Positions 48,446 through 59,759 of a stretch of DNA of 64,000 nt are shown one piece after another. How positions within the stretch are numbered: position 1 is the stretch's first letter; every line of letters starts with the position of its first letter. The position numbers and the translations under genes are program-made. This stretch comes from Rhabdornis inornatus (taxonomy: Eukaryota > Chordata > Aves > Passeriformes > Rhabdornithidae). The notes under the pieces were generated by a model. The model did no database searches. It was not told where the DNA came from and was given only the letters and a program-made list of their open reading frames with translations. The stretch is from NCBI GenBank assembly GCA_013397075.1, contig VWZS01005960.1, forward strand, positions 556,308-620,307. The letters run 5' to 3'.

Positions 48446-48985
48446 AATTGGAAAGGGACCTTAAAGATCAGCCAGTTCCCACCCCCTGTCATGGGCAGGG
48501 ACACCTTCCACTATCCCAGGTTGCTTAGAGCCCCATCCAGTCTGGCCTGGGCCACTTCCAGGGATGGGGCAGCCACAGCTTCTCTAAGAAACCTGTGCCA
48601 GGGCTTCACCACCCCCACAGGGAAGAATTTCTTCCCAATATCCAACCTAACCCTGCTCTGTGTCAGTGTGAAGCCATTCCCCCTTGTCCTGTCACTCCAG
48701 GCCCTTGTCAAGAGTCTCTCTCCATCTTTCCTGTGGGCTCCCTTCAGGCACTGGAAGGCCACAATGTGGTCACCCCAAAGCCGCCTTCTCTCCAGGCTGA
48801 ACAATCCCAATTCCCTGAGCCTTTCCTGCCACCAGAGCTGCTCCATCCCTCTGATCCCTTGGTGTCCCTGCTCTGGCCTGACTCCAGCAGCTCCCTGTCC
48901 TTCCTGTGCTGATCCCAGGGCTGGATGCAGGCCTGCATGGGGGTCTCAGCAGAGTGGGGTAGAATCCTCTCCCTGTAACCTGCTG
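48446..48985 (-). mobile_element. Longest CR1 LINE copy in the window
   Basis: About 540 bp, from TTGGAAAGGGACCTTAAAGATC through the usual 3' words and on into CTGTGCTGATCCCAGGGCTGG and GGGGTCTCAGCAGAGTGGGG. Still 5'-truncated and non-coding. Confidence 0.9.
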
Positions 48986-51900
48986 CAATCCATAAAGCAT
49001 ATGGACACTGGAAAAAATGTCAAGCTTCATTTCCCCCCACTCATTTCAATTTCTTAGCTTATGGATATAACTAAGGGACAACTCTCCTTAAGCTGATGGA
49101 AGTTCTGCTATGATCAGCGTTCTGTTCAGCACACACCCTCAGACAGGGTACAGCTACTGAACACATAAAACAGAGATGCCCTGAATGCAAACACAGCTTC
49201 TGTCTTTTCTGGAAGTGGAAGCCTGCACAGGGAAGTGATGGCACTCCCACCACAGTGGCACCCTTCCTGTTGCCATCCAGGAGCAGGGTGGGAAGCAGAG
49301 ACTGAGCATTCCGCTCCCAGCCCACTGAGCAAAGTCACTGAGGTGAAAGGCTTGGATGCAGGAGAAGGGGAAAGGGGGAGAAAAGGCAAGTTCCTTCTGG
49401 CTTTCAAAATTAAACACCAGATTTAGAACTCATGAGCAGCTTATGCATTTGGCAGGCAGGTGCTGGGTCAGCAGCCTCTGCAGTGCTGTCAATGACTTTC
49501 ACTCTTGATCTGCACTTCCTTAATATCTTGGCGTGTGGGGACTGCTCTGGCATCCACCTCACTTCAAATCTGCTGCCCACAGCCTCAGGGAACAGCCATG
49601 TCCTTTGGGACCCTCATTCCCTCTTTCTCCCCTATTCACAGAGAAGACAATGACTGGAAGAATAGAATAGAACAAAATATTTCAGTTGGAAGGGACCCAC
49701 AATAACCATCCAGTCCAACAGCCAGTGCACGTCAGGGCTGACCAAAGGTTAAGGACATTGTCCAAATTCCTCTCCAACAGTGACAGACCTGGGGCATTGA
49801 CCACCCCTCCAGGAAGCCTGGTCCAGTTTCTCACCACTTGCTTGGTAAAGAAATGCCTCCCAATGTCCAGTCTAAAAATCACATAGGGCAGGGGAATATG
49901 CTGCATTTTCTGCTACTGCAGAGACAGAGAACTGGGAAAAGGAAGGATAAATGTCCCTAGAAACCTTTCACTGAAAAACAGATTTGAGTATTTAAGCTAC
50001 AGCTGCTGTTATGCCATCATTCATGCTGATAGTTGTTGTGATCAACTATTAAATTCAGGTAAGGAAACTCTCAAGTAAAAGCTGAATGAAGACCAGTAAT
50101 TTCTCATTTTTCCTTTCTTTTTTTCCTATGCACATATTTGAGGGGAAGATGGCATAAAAGTGTCTGCTTTCTTTCCTTTCAACCCTTTTACCAATCTGAG
50201 ATTTCTTCCACTTGGCTAAGTTGACTAAAAATTTTTTTTCTATAATAAATAGGATTTAGCTGAAGCTGCTCTAGTGAGCTAGGCATGAGGATCTGGAAAT
50301 GAAAGACTGGTTGTTATTGTGAAAGCTGTTATTACTTCAATATCTGACCCTGATTGTGCTGGCCCTCAATTTCTTGTGAGTAAATGACATCCAGTCCTCA
50401 TGGATTTCTGACTATCAGTGTCTGGGAAGAGACCTGCTGCACTTACAAACTAAAATTAAGTCTGTCCCTCCCCCAAAATAAATGCCCCAAAATACTGGAC
50501 ACCAAGACCTTCTGGGACTCCCATGCATTTGTAGAGGATGTGTGTATGCTGAGAGGGAATCCTGTCTGTTGTTGCCATCTCAAAAGCACAGGAAACATTT
50601 CTTTTGTGGATATGAACCCTTCTGTTGCAATTCTCCACGCATAGGAGGTGGCAGGATTTCCTCTAAGAAGAAATGAAAGTCCTTGCATGCCCCCACACTG
50701 ATCTATCCTTCAGGATTCCCATAAGGACTTGAAGCAGCTTATTTGTCATTTGTTAATCAAACTCAAGGGGATTTTTAATGTGAAAAAAGTCCTTTGAATG
50801 AGACAGTGGAGCACATCCAGTGAGGGTTGCTCTAAGATGCGGACTGGCAGTCAGTGCAGCTGATATTTGGTTCCAGAACTCTGACCCAAAGACTGACAAT
50901 TTTTCTTTAGAATTTTTTTTGGAATTCTATGAAAAACCAGAGGGGTGGAAAATTGCTCTTTTAAAATTTTCTGCATGCTGCCACAGTGCTCAGAGCGAGA
51001 GACTCACTAATATTTATAACTCCAGGGTCAGCACTGCTAATTGAGTTAATTGAGGCTGTGCTGATTTGCACCAGAGAACATGACCCCAAAACATTGCATT
51101 TAAATTATTTTTCCCTATGTTTCCAGAGTTCTACTGAGAGACAAACTGCCTCCCCCTCAGGAGTCATAGGGTAGGGGGGTATATAAGATAAGAGCTCTTT
51201 GACTCTCCCTGTACCATTAGGGGCAGGGAATGAGGAGAGAATATAGATGGAGTGATGTGTTTGTCAAGGATGAGCAGGAAGGGGATGGAGATCTGCTGAT
51301 GCTGACAGTATTTCCATGATCTCCAGATCTCCCTGCAGCATCTCACTAATCCCACCCCTACCAAGGCACCCCTTCCTCCAAATGGAGCACTTTGGGACCC
51401 TGCTGTGGTTTCTGTGGCAGAGCAGAATTCACACACCAGTTCTGCTGGAGCAAGCAGGGATCCTCTTTGCTGTGCATCTCTCCAGGACCCAACCCAGCAA
51501 CTCTTGACAGTTTGTCCCTAGAGACTGATCACCTCCTGTCCTGCTTCAGACACAGAACCTTCTGACCATCCCACTTCTGCTGGCTGCCCATCCTTCCAAC
51601 TGCTCTGCATCAAACCCAGTTAATGCCACGCACAGAGCCCTGTAACCCAGGTGAACTCTGGTTCACCCTGATACTGCTATCTGCTTACACCTCAGCTGTT
51701 TCCTCCAAATGATGGCTGCTGACCTGGTAATTTAAGTCTGGTCTCCCTTCACATGATTATATCATTCCTAGAAACTGCAGTTGGCTTTGTAATGGAGCAG
51801 GTCCTCTGTGCAGGTCCAAGGGTGCTTTCTAGGATGCTGTGGTGATCCTCACAAATTCCCCTGTAACTCCAGGTGTCATCTAAGGCATCACCAGATGTCA

Positions 51901-52078
51901 CCTGACTTGGATGCAGAGTGCTGTGCACACCATGGATTTTCCAAATTCCCATACCAATAAACCACTTGCTCATTCCTCTTGCTGGTGGTTGTTCACGAGA
52001 AGCATGAAAACTGCAAGTCACAATTATAAACTCCTGTCCTTATGTTATTTCCATGAAAAGAGCATGGGAGAACTTCTA
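48986..52078. other. Gene-free stretch around a CR1 copy
   Basis: Outside the CR1 at 49.66-49.9 kb the sequence is unique and not gene-like. Confidence 0.5.
49660..49895 (-). mobile_element. CR1 LINE fragment (TTTCAGTTGGAA subtype)
   Basis: It opens AATAGAATAGAAC and TATTTCAGTTGGAAGGG, then GGGCTGACCAAAGG, ATTGACCACCCCTCCAGG and AATGTCCAGTCTAAA. Confidence 0.88.
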
Positions 52079-52160
52079 ACTGGAGGTGTCCCTGCTCATG
52101 GAAGGGAGGCTGGGACAAAATTATCTTTAAGGTCACTTCCAACCCAAACCATTCCATGAG
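52079..52160 (+). mobile_element. CR1 3' end
   Basis: GGAGGTGTCCCTGCTCATGG then ATCTTTAAGGTCACTTCCAA and CCAAACCATTCCATGA. Confidence 0.82.
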
Positions 52161-52556
52161 TTTTGTGATGTCTGGGGCAAAACCTTATGGGCACAGGAAA
52201 GAGCTGTGCCTATGCAGAAATGGAGGTGCAGGACACCTTCCCCCTTTCAAGGGGACATGGAAGTTTGTGGAGCTGGAGGTATGTAATGGACAAGGGATTT
52301 TCCACCCCTCAGTCCCTGGAATGAGCTCTGCTGAGAAGGGCCAACTCAAACTGCTGCCTGAATGCTACAGAAACAAACTGGCCAAGCTGGCAGCTGCTGA
52401 ACCATCGGTAGTCACATTCCCAGAATGGCCATCAGCTGCCACCTTGACAGGAATCCAGCATTGTTTGGTGGCATTTACCTTAGGGGACAGACATTTCTCT
52501 GCATCAGGGAGAGCAATTTAAGCTTTCAAAACTGTGTCTGTAAGCTTATTGCTTTT

Positions 52557-52582
52557 TTGGTGTGTGTGTGCATGTGTGTGTT
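52557..52582. repeat. (GT)n microsatellite
   Basis: GT units interrupted by a single CA. Short simple repeat. Confidence 0.75.
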
Positions 52583-52740
52583 CAAGAATTATTCCTGTCA
52601 CAGCTCAGACTCTGACTCAACTTAATTAGCATTGGAAAGGTCATCTCACAGAAACTTAGGTAGATGAAGGACAGGAAGTCTTACACCATTTCCTTCCCTT
52701 CCTTGCTCCACGAGGGAAAGTCTAAACATTTTTATGCTTA

Positions 52741-52832
52741 TACCTGGCTCTGGTCCTGTGCAGGACCAGGAGTTGGACTTGATGATCCTTGTGGGTCCCT
52801 TCTAACTCAGGATATTCTGGGATTCTGTGAGA
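52741..52832 (+). mobile_element. CR1 3' end
   Basis: GGAGTTGGACTTGATGATCC, TTGTGGGTCCCTTCTAACTC and GATTCTGTGAGATTC. It is closest to the 59.7 kb subfamily. Confidence 0.85.
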
Positions 52833-53450
52833 TTCCATTATATTAGCTATGACTGTTCAATTTTAACTTTATCTGTAGTCAGCAGAGAAACCTTCCAAAA
52901 ACAGTGCTTCTGCTCTTTATCTATAGCTATGAAGTATGTTTGAAAAAGAATGGAAACCACTGAATTAGCTGGGAATGCTGGCCCTCAGGCAGTGTGCTCC
53001 TGGATATATCAAATTTAGTAATGTGTATTTAATAGTATGTCATTAAGATGATGTTGAGTTGGTTTCACCCTCATAAATCACACATCTCACTGCATGACCC
53101 AGCTGGATTGTTCCAATTTTGTTTCAATAATATTTAATGGACTAGGCCAAGTTAACCGGCTAATTTTCATGCAGTTCATGCCTACAAGTACTGCTTTGCC
53201 TGGTACTTCTGTCTCATCCAGCAGCTCCCAGATTCTTTTTGAGATAGCAAAAGTGAGGTAACTACAATCCATTATTTTCTGTGTTTCTAATATAAAAATA
53301 CTCATATATATGAATAAAAATCATCATGGATTTGCTGTCTGTAGAGCACCTGACCATCCTTCCTGGAACAACGATGCTGTAGTAGTGTAATAACCTCATT
53401 AGTCAAGGTTTAGTCCAGCATTAAAAAACTAACTTCTAGCTGGGAAAACT

Positions 53451-53583
53451 CACTCTTAATATCCAATCTAAACCTCCTTACTGTCAGTGTGAAGCCATTC
53501 CCCCTTGTCCTATCATTCCAGGCCCTTGTCAAGAGTCTCCATCTTTCCTGTAGGCTCCCTCCAGGCTCTAGAAGGCTGCAAGT
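53451..53583 (-). mobile_element. CR1 internal fragment
   Basis: AATATCCAATCTAAACCTCC, GTGAAGCCATTCCCCCTTG and CCAGGCCCTTGTCAAGAGTC, without the 3' end. Confidence 0.82.
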
Positions 53584-55170
53584 TGTGTGGATGTGGAGGG
53601 CTGCAAAAGGACAGTGGGAGAGAACCAGACATGTAATTTTGCAGGCACAGCCTCAAGCCACTGGTTTCCACACCATGACATGATAGCTAGTGAATGCAGC
53701 AGTTCTCCAGGATCCTGGCTCTTGAAAACTGGAGTTGACCCTCACTGTTTGGTCCAGCATGCCAAGGCTCACACAACCACGTTTTTCACTGCCCCCTTTC
53801 CCTGGAAACCAGGGTTTCCCTAATGGCCTAAGCAACACATTGCACAGTTTGTGCCCTTTGTTCCCTACAAGGACTGGTGTTAATCTGGTGGTTCTCATGG
53901 TCCCTGCTAGTGCCTGTCCTCTGTCTTAATGCACATTTCAAGAATTGCTTGTGCAGTACAAGTTATTCCAGCAGATTCTAACATGAGAGAGGAACCACTG
54001 AGAACAGCACGAAGCCGGTGGGAGGCATTGCTTGGAGAAAGTCCAGGAGCAGATCAGCAGCCCCAGGAAGGAGAAAGCTGCAGACAGCCCAGAGAGCAGA
54101 GCCAGAGGCAATCTGTGTGTGGCAGCATCGTGCATCTCCACGGGAACCATGTGATGGGGTCAGTGCCTGACATCTGAGACACAGCAGAGCAGTGCTTGGA
54201 GGCACAGGGTCTCTCTCCTCTGTGCTGGCTTTCCTTCACGGCCTCATCTCATGATCATGGTTACATCCAGCAACATCTTCCCCCAAAAACCCCTTTTCTG
54301 CACCTGTTTCCACCAGCACTTCCCCGGATTTCAGCAAGACTGCTGAAAGGAGAGAGAAAACCACTGGGAATTATTGTCCTTGGTGGTGTGGGGGTGCATC
54401 TTATCCTGTGTGTAAGCACAGCCAGCTTGTACTCACAGCAATCCATGGTTCCCCTGGGGCTAAACACCCTCTCATTGTCTGATGAGCTCATGCTCACCTA
54501 TAGCTCAGGATCAGATGGAGGTGTGGGGGTGATGACACACGCTTGGAGGCACTTCCAGTCACACACATCCAAAAGAAAATTCACAGAGGAGCCACTTGAA
54601 GCAGAGCAGTCACTGCAAATGCCACCTCTTTGCCATCATGGAGCACGTTCAAAGCATGGGGGTTTCCACAGGTCAGGGACACAGCAGCAAAAACAAGGCA
54701 AAGATAATCTGCTGGGTATTAGTGGAAGGATATGGATAATAAAAGGTCAGCTAGTTCAGGAGAAGCCCCTTTGATGTTTCAGATCTGCCTGACATCTGAA
54801 AAGTCTGCTGCCTCCCAGAGCTGGCAGCAGGAGCTACTGTTTTTCTCAGGCTCTTTTCTCCATGCCTGTGGCAAGTAAAGGACAATTTCAGCAAAGACAT
54901 ATTCAGCATTGCCTGGCTTCGAAATGCTGATTTTTAGGATGAGGAAACTCCAAGCCCTTACAGGACTAGTGCTAGGGAGACGTGTTTTAAACAGAAAAGG
55001 CTCAGAGTTCATTTCCATTCCTGTTCCCACTATGTCCCCTTCCTTAGGTTTGGCCTCGGGCTGGCATCCAAGAACATGGATTCAAAACAGGCTTCTGCTG
55101 CCCTGCCTCCCTAATTCTTCTTCCACCCCTCACCACTACCACATCCCCAGCCTTGCTAAGGCTGCATGTG
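53584..55170. other. Gene-free stretch
   Basis: A 192-codon plus-strand frame at 54,196-54,774 has no recognisable domain and no splice support. Confidence 0.5.
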
Positions 55171-55421
55171 GCTTCAAAGTGGAAGAGTGTATGTTTAGAT
55201 TGGATATTGAGAATAAATTCTTTTGAGGGTGGTGAGGCCCTGGCACAGGTTCCCCAGAGAAGCTGTGGCTGCCCCATCCCTGGAAGTGTTCCAGGCCAGG
55301 TTGGATGGGGCTCTGAGCAACCTGGGATAGTGGAAGGTGTCCCTGCCCATGGCAGGGAGTGGAATGAGATGATCTTTAAGATCTCTTCCATCCCAGGCCA
55401 TTCTAGGATTCCATGATGATT
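55171..55421 (+). mobile_element. CR1 LINE 3' fragment
   Basis: TTAGATTGGATATTGAGAA, CCCCAGAGAAGCTGTGGCTG, TGAGCAACCTGGGATAGTGG and GATGATCTTTAAGATCTC. Confidence 0.9.
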
Positions 55422-56129
55422 CTCTGTGGATCATAACTGAGAAACAAACGGTGCCAGCCAGCTCAGGAGCTGAGTCCTTCAGATGGCAGGTCAGGAGCAA
55501 AACCTGCTTTTTGGGCCTGTAGCACAGCTTTACTGTTGCTAAGCAAGTCAAAACTCTAGCTTCAAGAAGTCAGGGCCACAGCTAAGCCAGCAGGCTGAAA
55601 CCTGACCTGGATTTATTCCGCGAGCATGTTTTCCTATGCTCAGGGTACGACTGTGCTTGGATGTGGGGATGGCACAAGCAGCACAGATCTGATTGCACAG
55701 TTAATCCTTCATTACAAAGGTACTTGCTGGCTTCTCAGCTGGTGGGAGGGAGGGAGGGACGCACACAGATAAAGCCCTGACATTTTGTCTGCACAGAACT
55801 AGACCTGGACTTCCCCAGAGAGGAGACGCTGCTGGATACTGCCAGAAAAAGGGCTTTGCTGTGCTCATGCTTCCCTGGCTTAGACCTGTTTGGGGACACA
55901 GAGAAGGAGCTGCTGCTACAAAATGTCTCCTACCCACCCAACTCTTGGGAACATTTTCCTCATGGGTTCCCAAGCTCCTCTGTCTCCACAGAGAAGAAAA
56001 GAACATTCCCACTGCCTTTGCAACACAAATGCATCCTCACACTGCCAGCTGCATCAATCCCGAGCCTTTTGTAAAGGAAATCCTTTTTGAGGAGCTCCAC
56101 TGTCTCTTTGCTGCAGGCAGAGCTCTCCA

Positions 56130-56350
56130 GGGCTGGCACTGCATGGTGGCTCGGCTCAGCTCAGCTCAGCTCGGGTCAGTCCATGCGCAGCAGCAGCATC
56201 TGCAAAGTCACGGAGCCTTGGCTGCAGTGCGCTGTGCGGAGCGGGAGCGCAGCTCCGCGGGACTGCGCATTCCTGCCGGCAGGAATAGGAGCAGGAGCAG
56301 GAACAGGAGCAGGAACAGGCACCGCAGCACCGCACAGAGTCCGGCACACA
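56130..56350. promoter_or_regulatory. Orphan GC/CpG-rich patch
   Basis: The sequence turns CpG-rich, beginning with GCTCA repeats at 56153-56172, then two TGCGCA words (NRF1-like cores) and an AGGARC hexamer-type repeat at 56283-56321. A 263-codon plus-strand frame (55861-56652) crosses it but shows no domain I recognise and runs into low-complexity Arg-Ser-Asn repeats. It could be a promoter of an unannotated transcript, or chance. Confidence 0.35.
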
Positions 56351-56652
56351 GAGAGGGGAGAGGAGCCCAGGCTCTGTCACAGCCCCCACTTGAAATTCCC
56401 CACTCGCTCTGCCCCCTCATTCTCCTCGTCTCTGCGGGAGGACAGGAGATGTTACTGGATCACCTGGCCATGTCCTGCTGTCGTCATGCCCCTGGTGACT
56501 GCAGTTTAATTATAGGAAGTGGACTTGGCCCAGCTCCAGAAGCCAAGGACTCAGATCTGGTGTCCAATGATTTCTCTTCCCCACAACTCACGATAAGCCT
56601 CTGCAACTCTGAAAAGCTCTGGGTTGCTCAGACTTCTGGACCAATTCTTTAG

Positions 56653-59344
56653 AGATGACTCTTCTTGATTTTTAAGAAACAACTTCACCTTCTAGGATAT
56701 TTCAGGTAGAAACTTCTGAGCAGAGCCACTCACTATAAAATAATGAGCACACAATGAGCAGCAGTGATGTTTTATACAACCAAAAATGAAGGGAGAAGAA
56801 AACACTAATCACATCTGGATGCACCGACAGTGTCACCATTGCACTGGTGGTTATGCCAAGCCTGTACATTTTTTCTCTAAAGAAAAAAGAGGATAGATTC
56901 TTTAATCCCACATCTCTTCTAATTCAAACCAGGCTGAAAGGGATGTCTGTCTAGCTGAAGCCATTTCACACACCTGTAACCCACACCTCTTGTGCCTATG
57001 ATGCTTTCAGGCTTACATAAGAGAGAGGGATGAAAATCTCTTAAGTGACAGCAGCAAGAGAAGAGATTATTTTCCCCCTCATTCCAACACAGAGGAATCT
57101 GTGCTGGAATCTGCTACACTGGGAACAACTTCCACTTGAGCAATGCTGCTCTTACAGGCACCAGTCAGGTCAGGGCTGATTCCTTGCTCTGAGAAGGAGA
57201 CTCAGGGGGTCCATGACAACCTTTGACAAAAGAGCTGGAGGAAGCCACCCTGCTGTGAGAATGGACACCATTCCTTCTGCAGGAAGTGGAACACTAGGGC
57301 AGGCTTTCTAGGGACACAAGGATTAGCTGGGATAGATAAAAATGGCAGTAACAGAAAATGAAATACAAGGTATTCCTTGCAAATTTAATTCTCCTCTTGG
57401 TGATGCATGTCCTTTTCATTTGCCAGGCTGGTGCTGTCACCAAGGTTAATGCAAATGTGCTATCAACTGCAGGAAATTGGTGGCAAACTGAGCATTTCTG
57501 AATGTCCCCAGGATTTCTGATGGCCTCTGCAAAATCACACTGGGCTTCATTCTCTTGTCACAAGTCCCATTTGTACACCTAAATCAGTATTTTCCATTTA
57601 GAGAAGACATCTCCATTAATCTGATCTGCCCCAACTCCCAACCAACAGAAGCTCTCCCATATCGTGCTAAGACAGAGGGTTTGCTGGAATTTTAGAAGGG
57701 ATAAGAGCATCACTTCACTAGTTCTCCTCTCCTAAAAGCACCCCAGCAGCTGAGATTATTTCTTCCCTACAGTCCAACTCTCACCCTAAATGACAGAGCT
57801 GGCCCAGCCAGAGTAGTACCCATTCTCCATCAGTGCTGAGCCAAAAGCTGTGCAGGCAGCTGTGGAACGAAAAAAAAAAAGGTTCCAGAAGAGAACATCA
57901 GTAAAATATCACTTCTGAGACCAGTCAGTTCTGTGAAAGGCAAGAACATTGCTATTGCATTGTCTGCCAGCACCATGGCACTGCAGAAATCCTCCTCTCT
58001 GTGGAGTATGGGTGGGCTCCACCATCTGTCTCCCCAGCACTGCAGAGCACAACAACTCCCTCTGCACATGCTCTGGCACGCAGCAGCAGCGAGTGATGTC
58101 CCCAGCTCTGGCTCCGAGTGGGCAGATGCGAGCAAATAGGATTTATCAATTCATCACTGTGTTGTTTTTAGCTTTGCCTTGGTACAACTGCACTGAATTC
58201 CACCCAGCTAAGCTGGAGTAATACCTCAGGGAACCTGCTGCTCCTTCCCCCACCCACACTCACACACTCCCCACTCCAAGCACAGCTTTCACCCCGTGGA
58301 CAGGTGGGTTTGGGAAACAAACTCTTAAGAATGAAGCACTGGCAGAGCAGACAGCTTGAGGAAAGTTTCTTTCTCAGTGAAGCCACCTATGAAATGGAGT
58401 GGGGAGCCAGAGCATCAAAGACCAGTGATAACACTCAGTACCTAGAGAATTAATTTTATTCCCAGAACTCATTCCATCTCCTAGCAGAGGGCAGGAAATG
58501 TCACTTGCAGTTATTGAATGGGGCAAGGATGGCCAACGACATGATCCATGTTCCCCATCTCCCAGACAGGCTGTTCCATTGCCTTATAGGCACTGTAATG
58601 AGTGCTGAAAACTAGCATTCAGCCAGGTCAAAGGAGATGAGACTTGGCCACCAGGTCATCTTCTCTCCATCAACCCATCCCAATGCAATGTGAGTGGAGG
58701 ATGTCAAAGATGTCATATTTACCAAAGCTGCTGACTTTTCTCTTAGCAACCCTGTCAGTTGCCAGGGAACACTGCCTTGCTGTTACTACGGTGACACAGG
58801 GGACCAAAGCCACAGCCACACAACAGCCACCTGCCAGGGAAGGGGACAAATGCTCACCCTGGCTCTCCCAGCACTTCACAGGTGAGAGACACCTCCACTC
58901 AAGCCACAGAAATCCCAGCAGGGTAAATCAGGAGCAGAGGTCCTGCCACCTCTGGTCTAGAAAGGTTTTGGCCACCTGTCCAGGTCACCAACAGGTTTGG
59001 TATTGCACTGCTTCCTGCCAGCACCCAGAGGGAGTGACCTGAATCCTAAGGAAAGGTCTCAAAGGTGGCAGAGATGTGTCAAGTGATCCAGAAACACCAT
59101 CACCAAAACCCACCACACAGAAAAGGGAAGAAAAGCCCCACTCTTTGCCTCACTGGATGACACCACCGCCTATTCTACAAGGAGTAAGAACAGGGAGAGG
59201 ACAGGGCATATTTTTTCTTTTTTGCTGTTTACTTGACACACTTCAGATCTCAACAATGCCACATAAAGCAGCAGGCCTGTGTAAGTACCAACTCCTTTTG
59301 AGGGATCCAGTCAGGCTATGGAAGATGGTGAGGGCTACAGTGAA
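56653..59344. other. Gene-free stretch
   Basis: Unique sequence. No exon-like structure seen. Confidence 0.5.
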
Positions 59345-59759
59345 AGGCCTGGAGGGTAAGACACACAAGGAGCTGGAGACACTTGGTCTGTTCAGCTGTA
59401 GAAGAGCAGACTGAGGTCAGAGCTCACAGCAGTTCTGCAGCTTCCTCATGAGGGGAGGAGGAGGGGAAGGCTCTGATCTCTGCTGTGTGTGACCAGGGAC
59501 AGGACCCAGGGAATGGCTGGAGCTGTGTCAGGGCAGGGTTAGGGTGGATATCAGGGAAAGGTTCTTCCCCCAGAGGGTGTTGGGCACTGAACAGGCTCCC
59601 CAGGGAATGGTCACAGCCCCAAGGCTGCCAGAGCTCCAGGAGTGTTTGGGCAATGCTCCCAGGGATGCACAGGGTGGGATTGTTGGGGTGTCTGTGCAGG
59701 AGCTGGACTCAATGATCCTTGTGGGTCCCTTCCAGCTCAGTGGATTCTATCATTCTATG
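59345..59759 (+). mobile_element. CR1 LINE 3' fragment, second subfamily
   Basis: GGCCTGGAGGGTAAGACAC through CAGGGAAAGGTTCTTCCCCC to TCAATGATCCTTGTGGGTCC and TCTATCATTCTATGA, a good terminal CR1 motif. Confidence 0.9.

Noticed and set aside
48443..49057. 204-codon plus frame
   Set aside because: It translates the antisense of a CR1 LINE; similar frames recur in every copy (for example 1483-1923 and 36893-37219).
54196..54774. 192-codon plus frame
   Set aside because: No recognisable domain, no splice sites in a sensible arrangement.
55861..56652. 263-codon plus frame as a protein gene
   Set aside because: No domain, Arg-Ser-Asn low complexity from an AGGARC repeat, and no splice or conservation evidence. 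Kept only as part of the CpG-patch lead.
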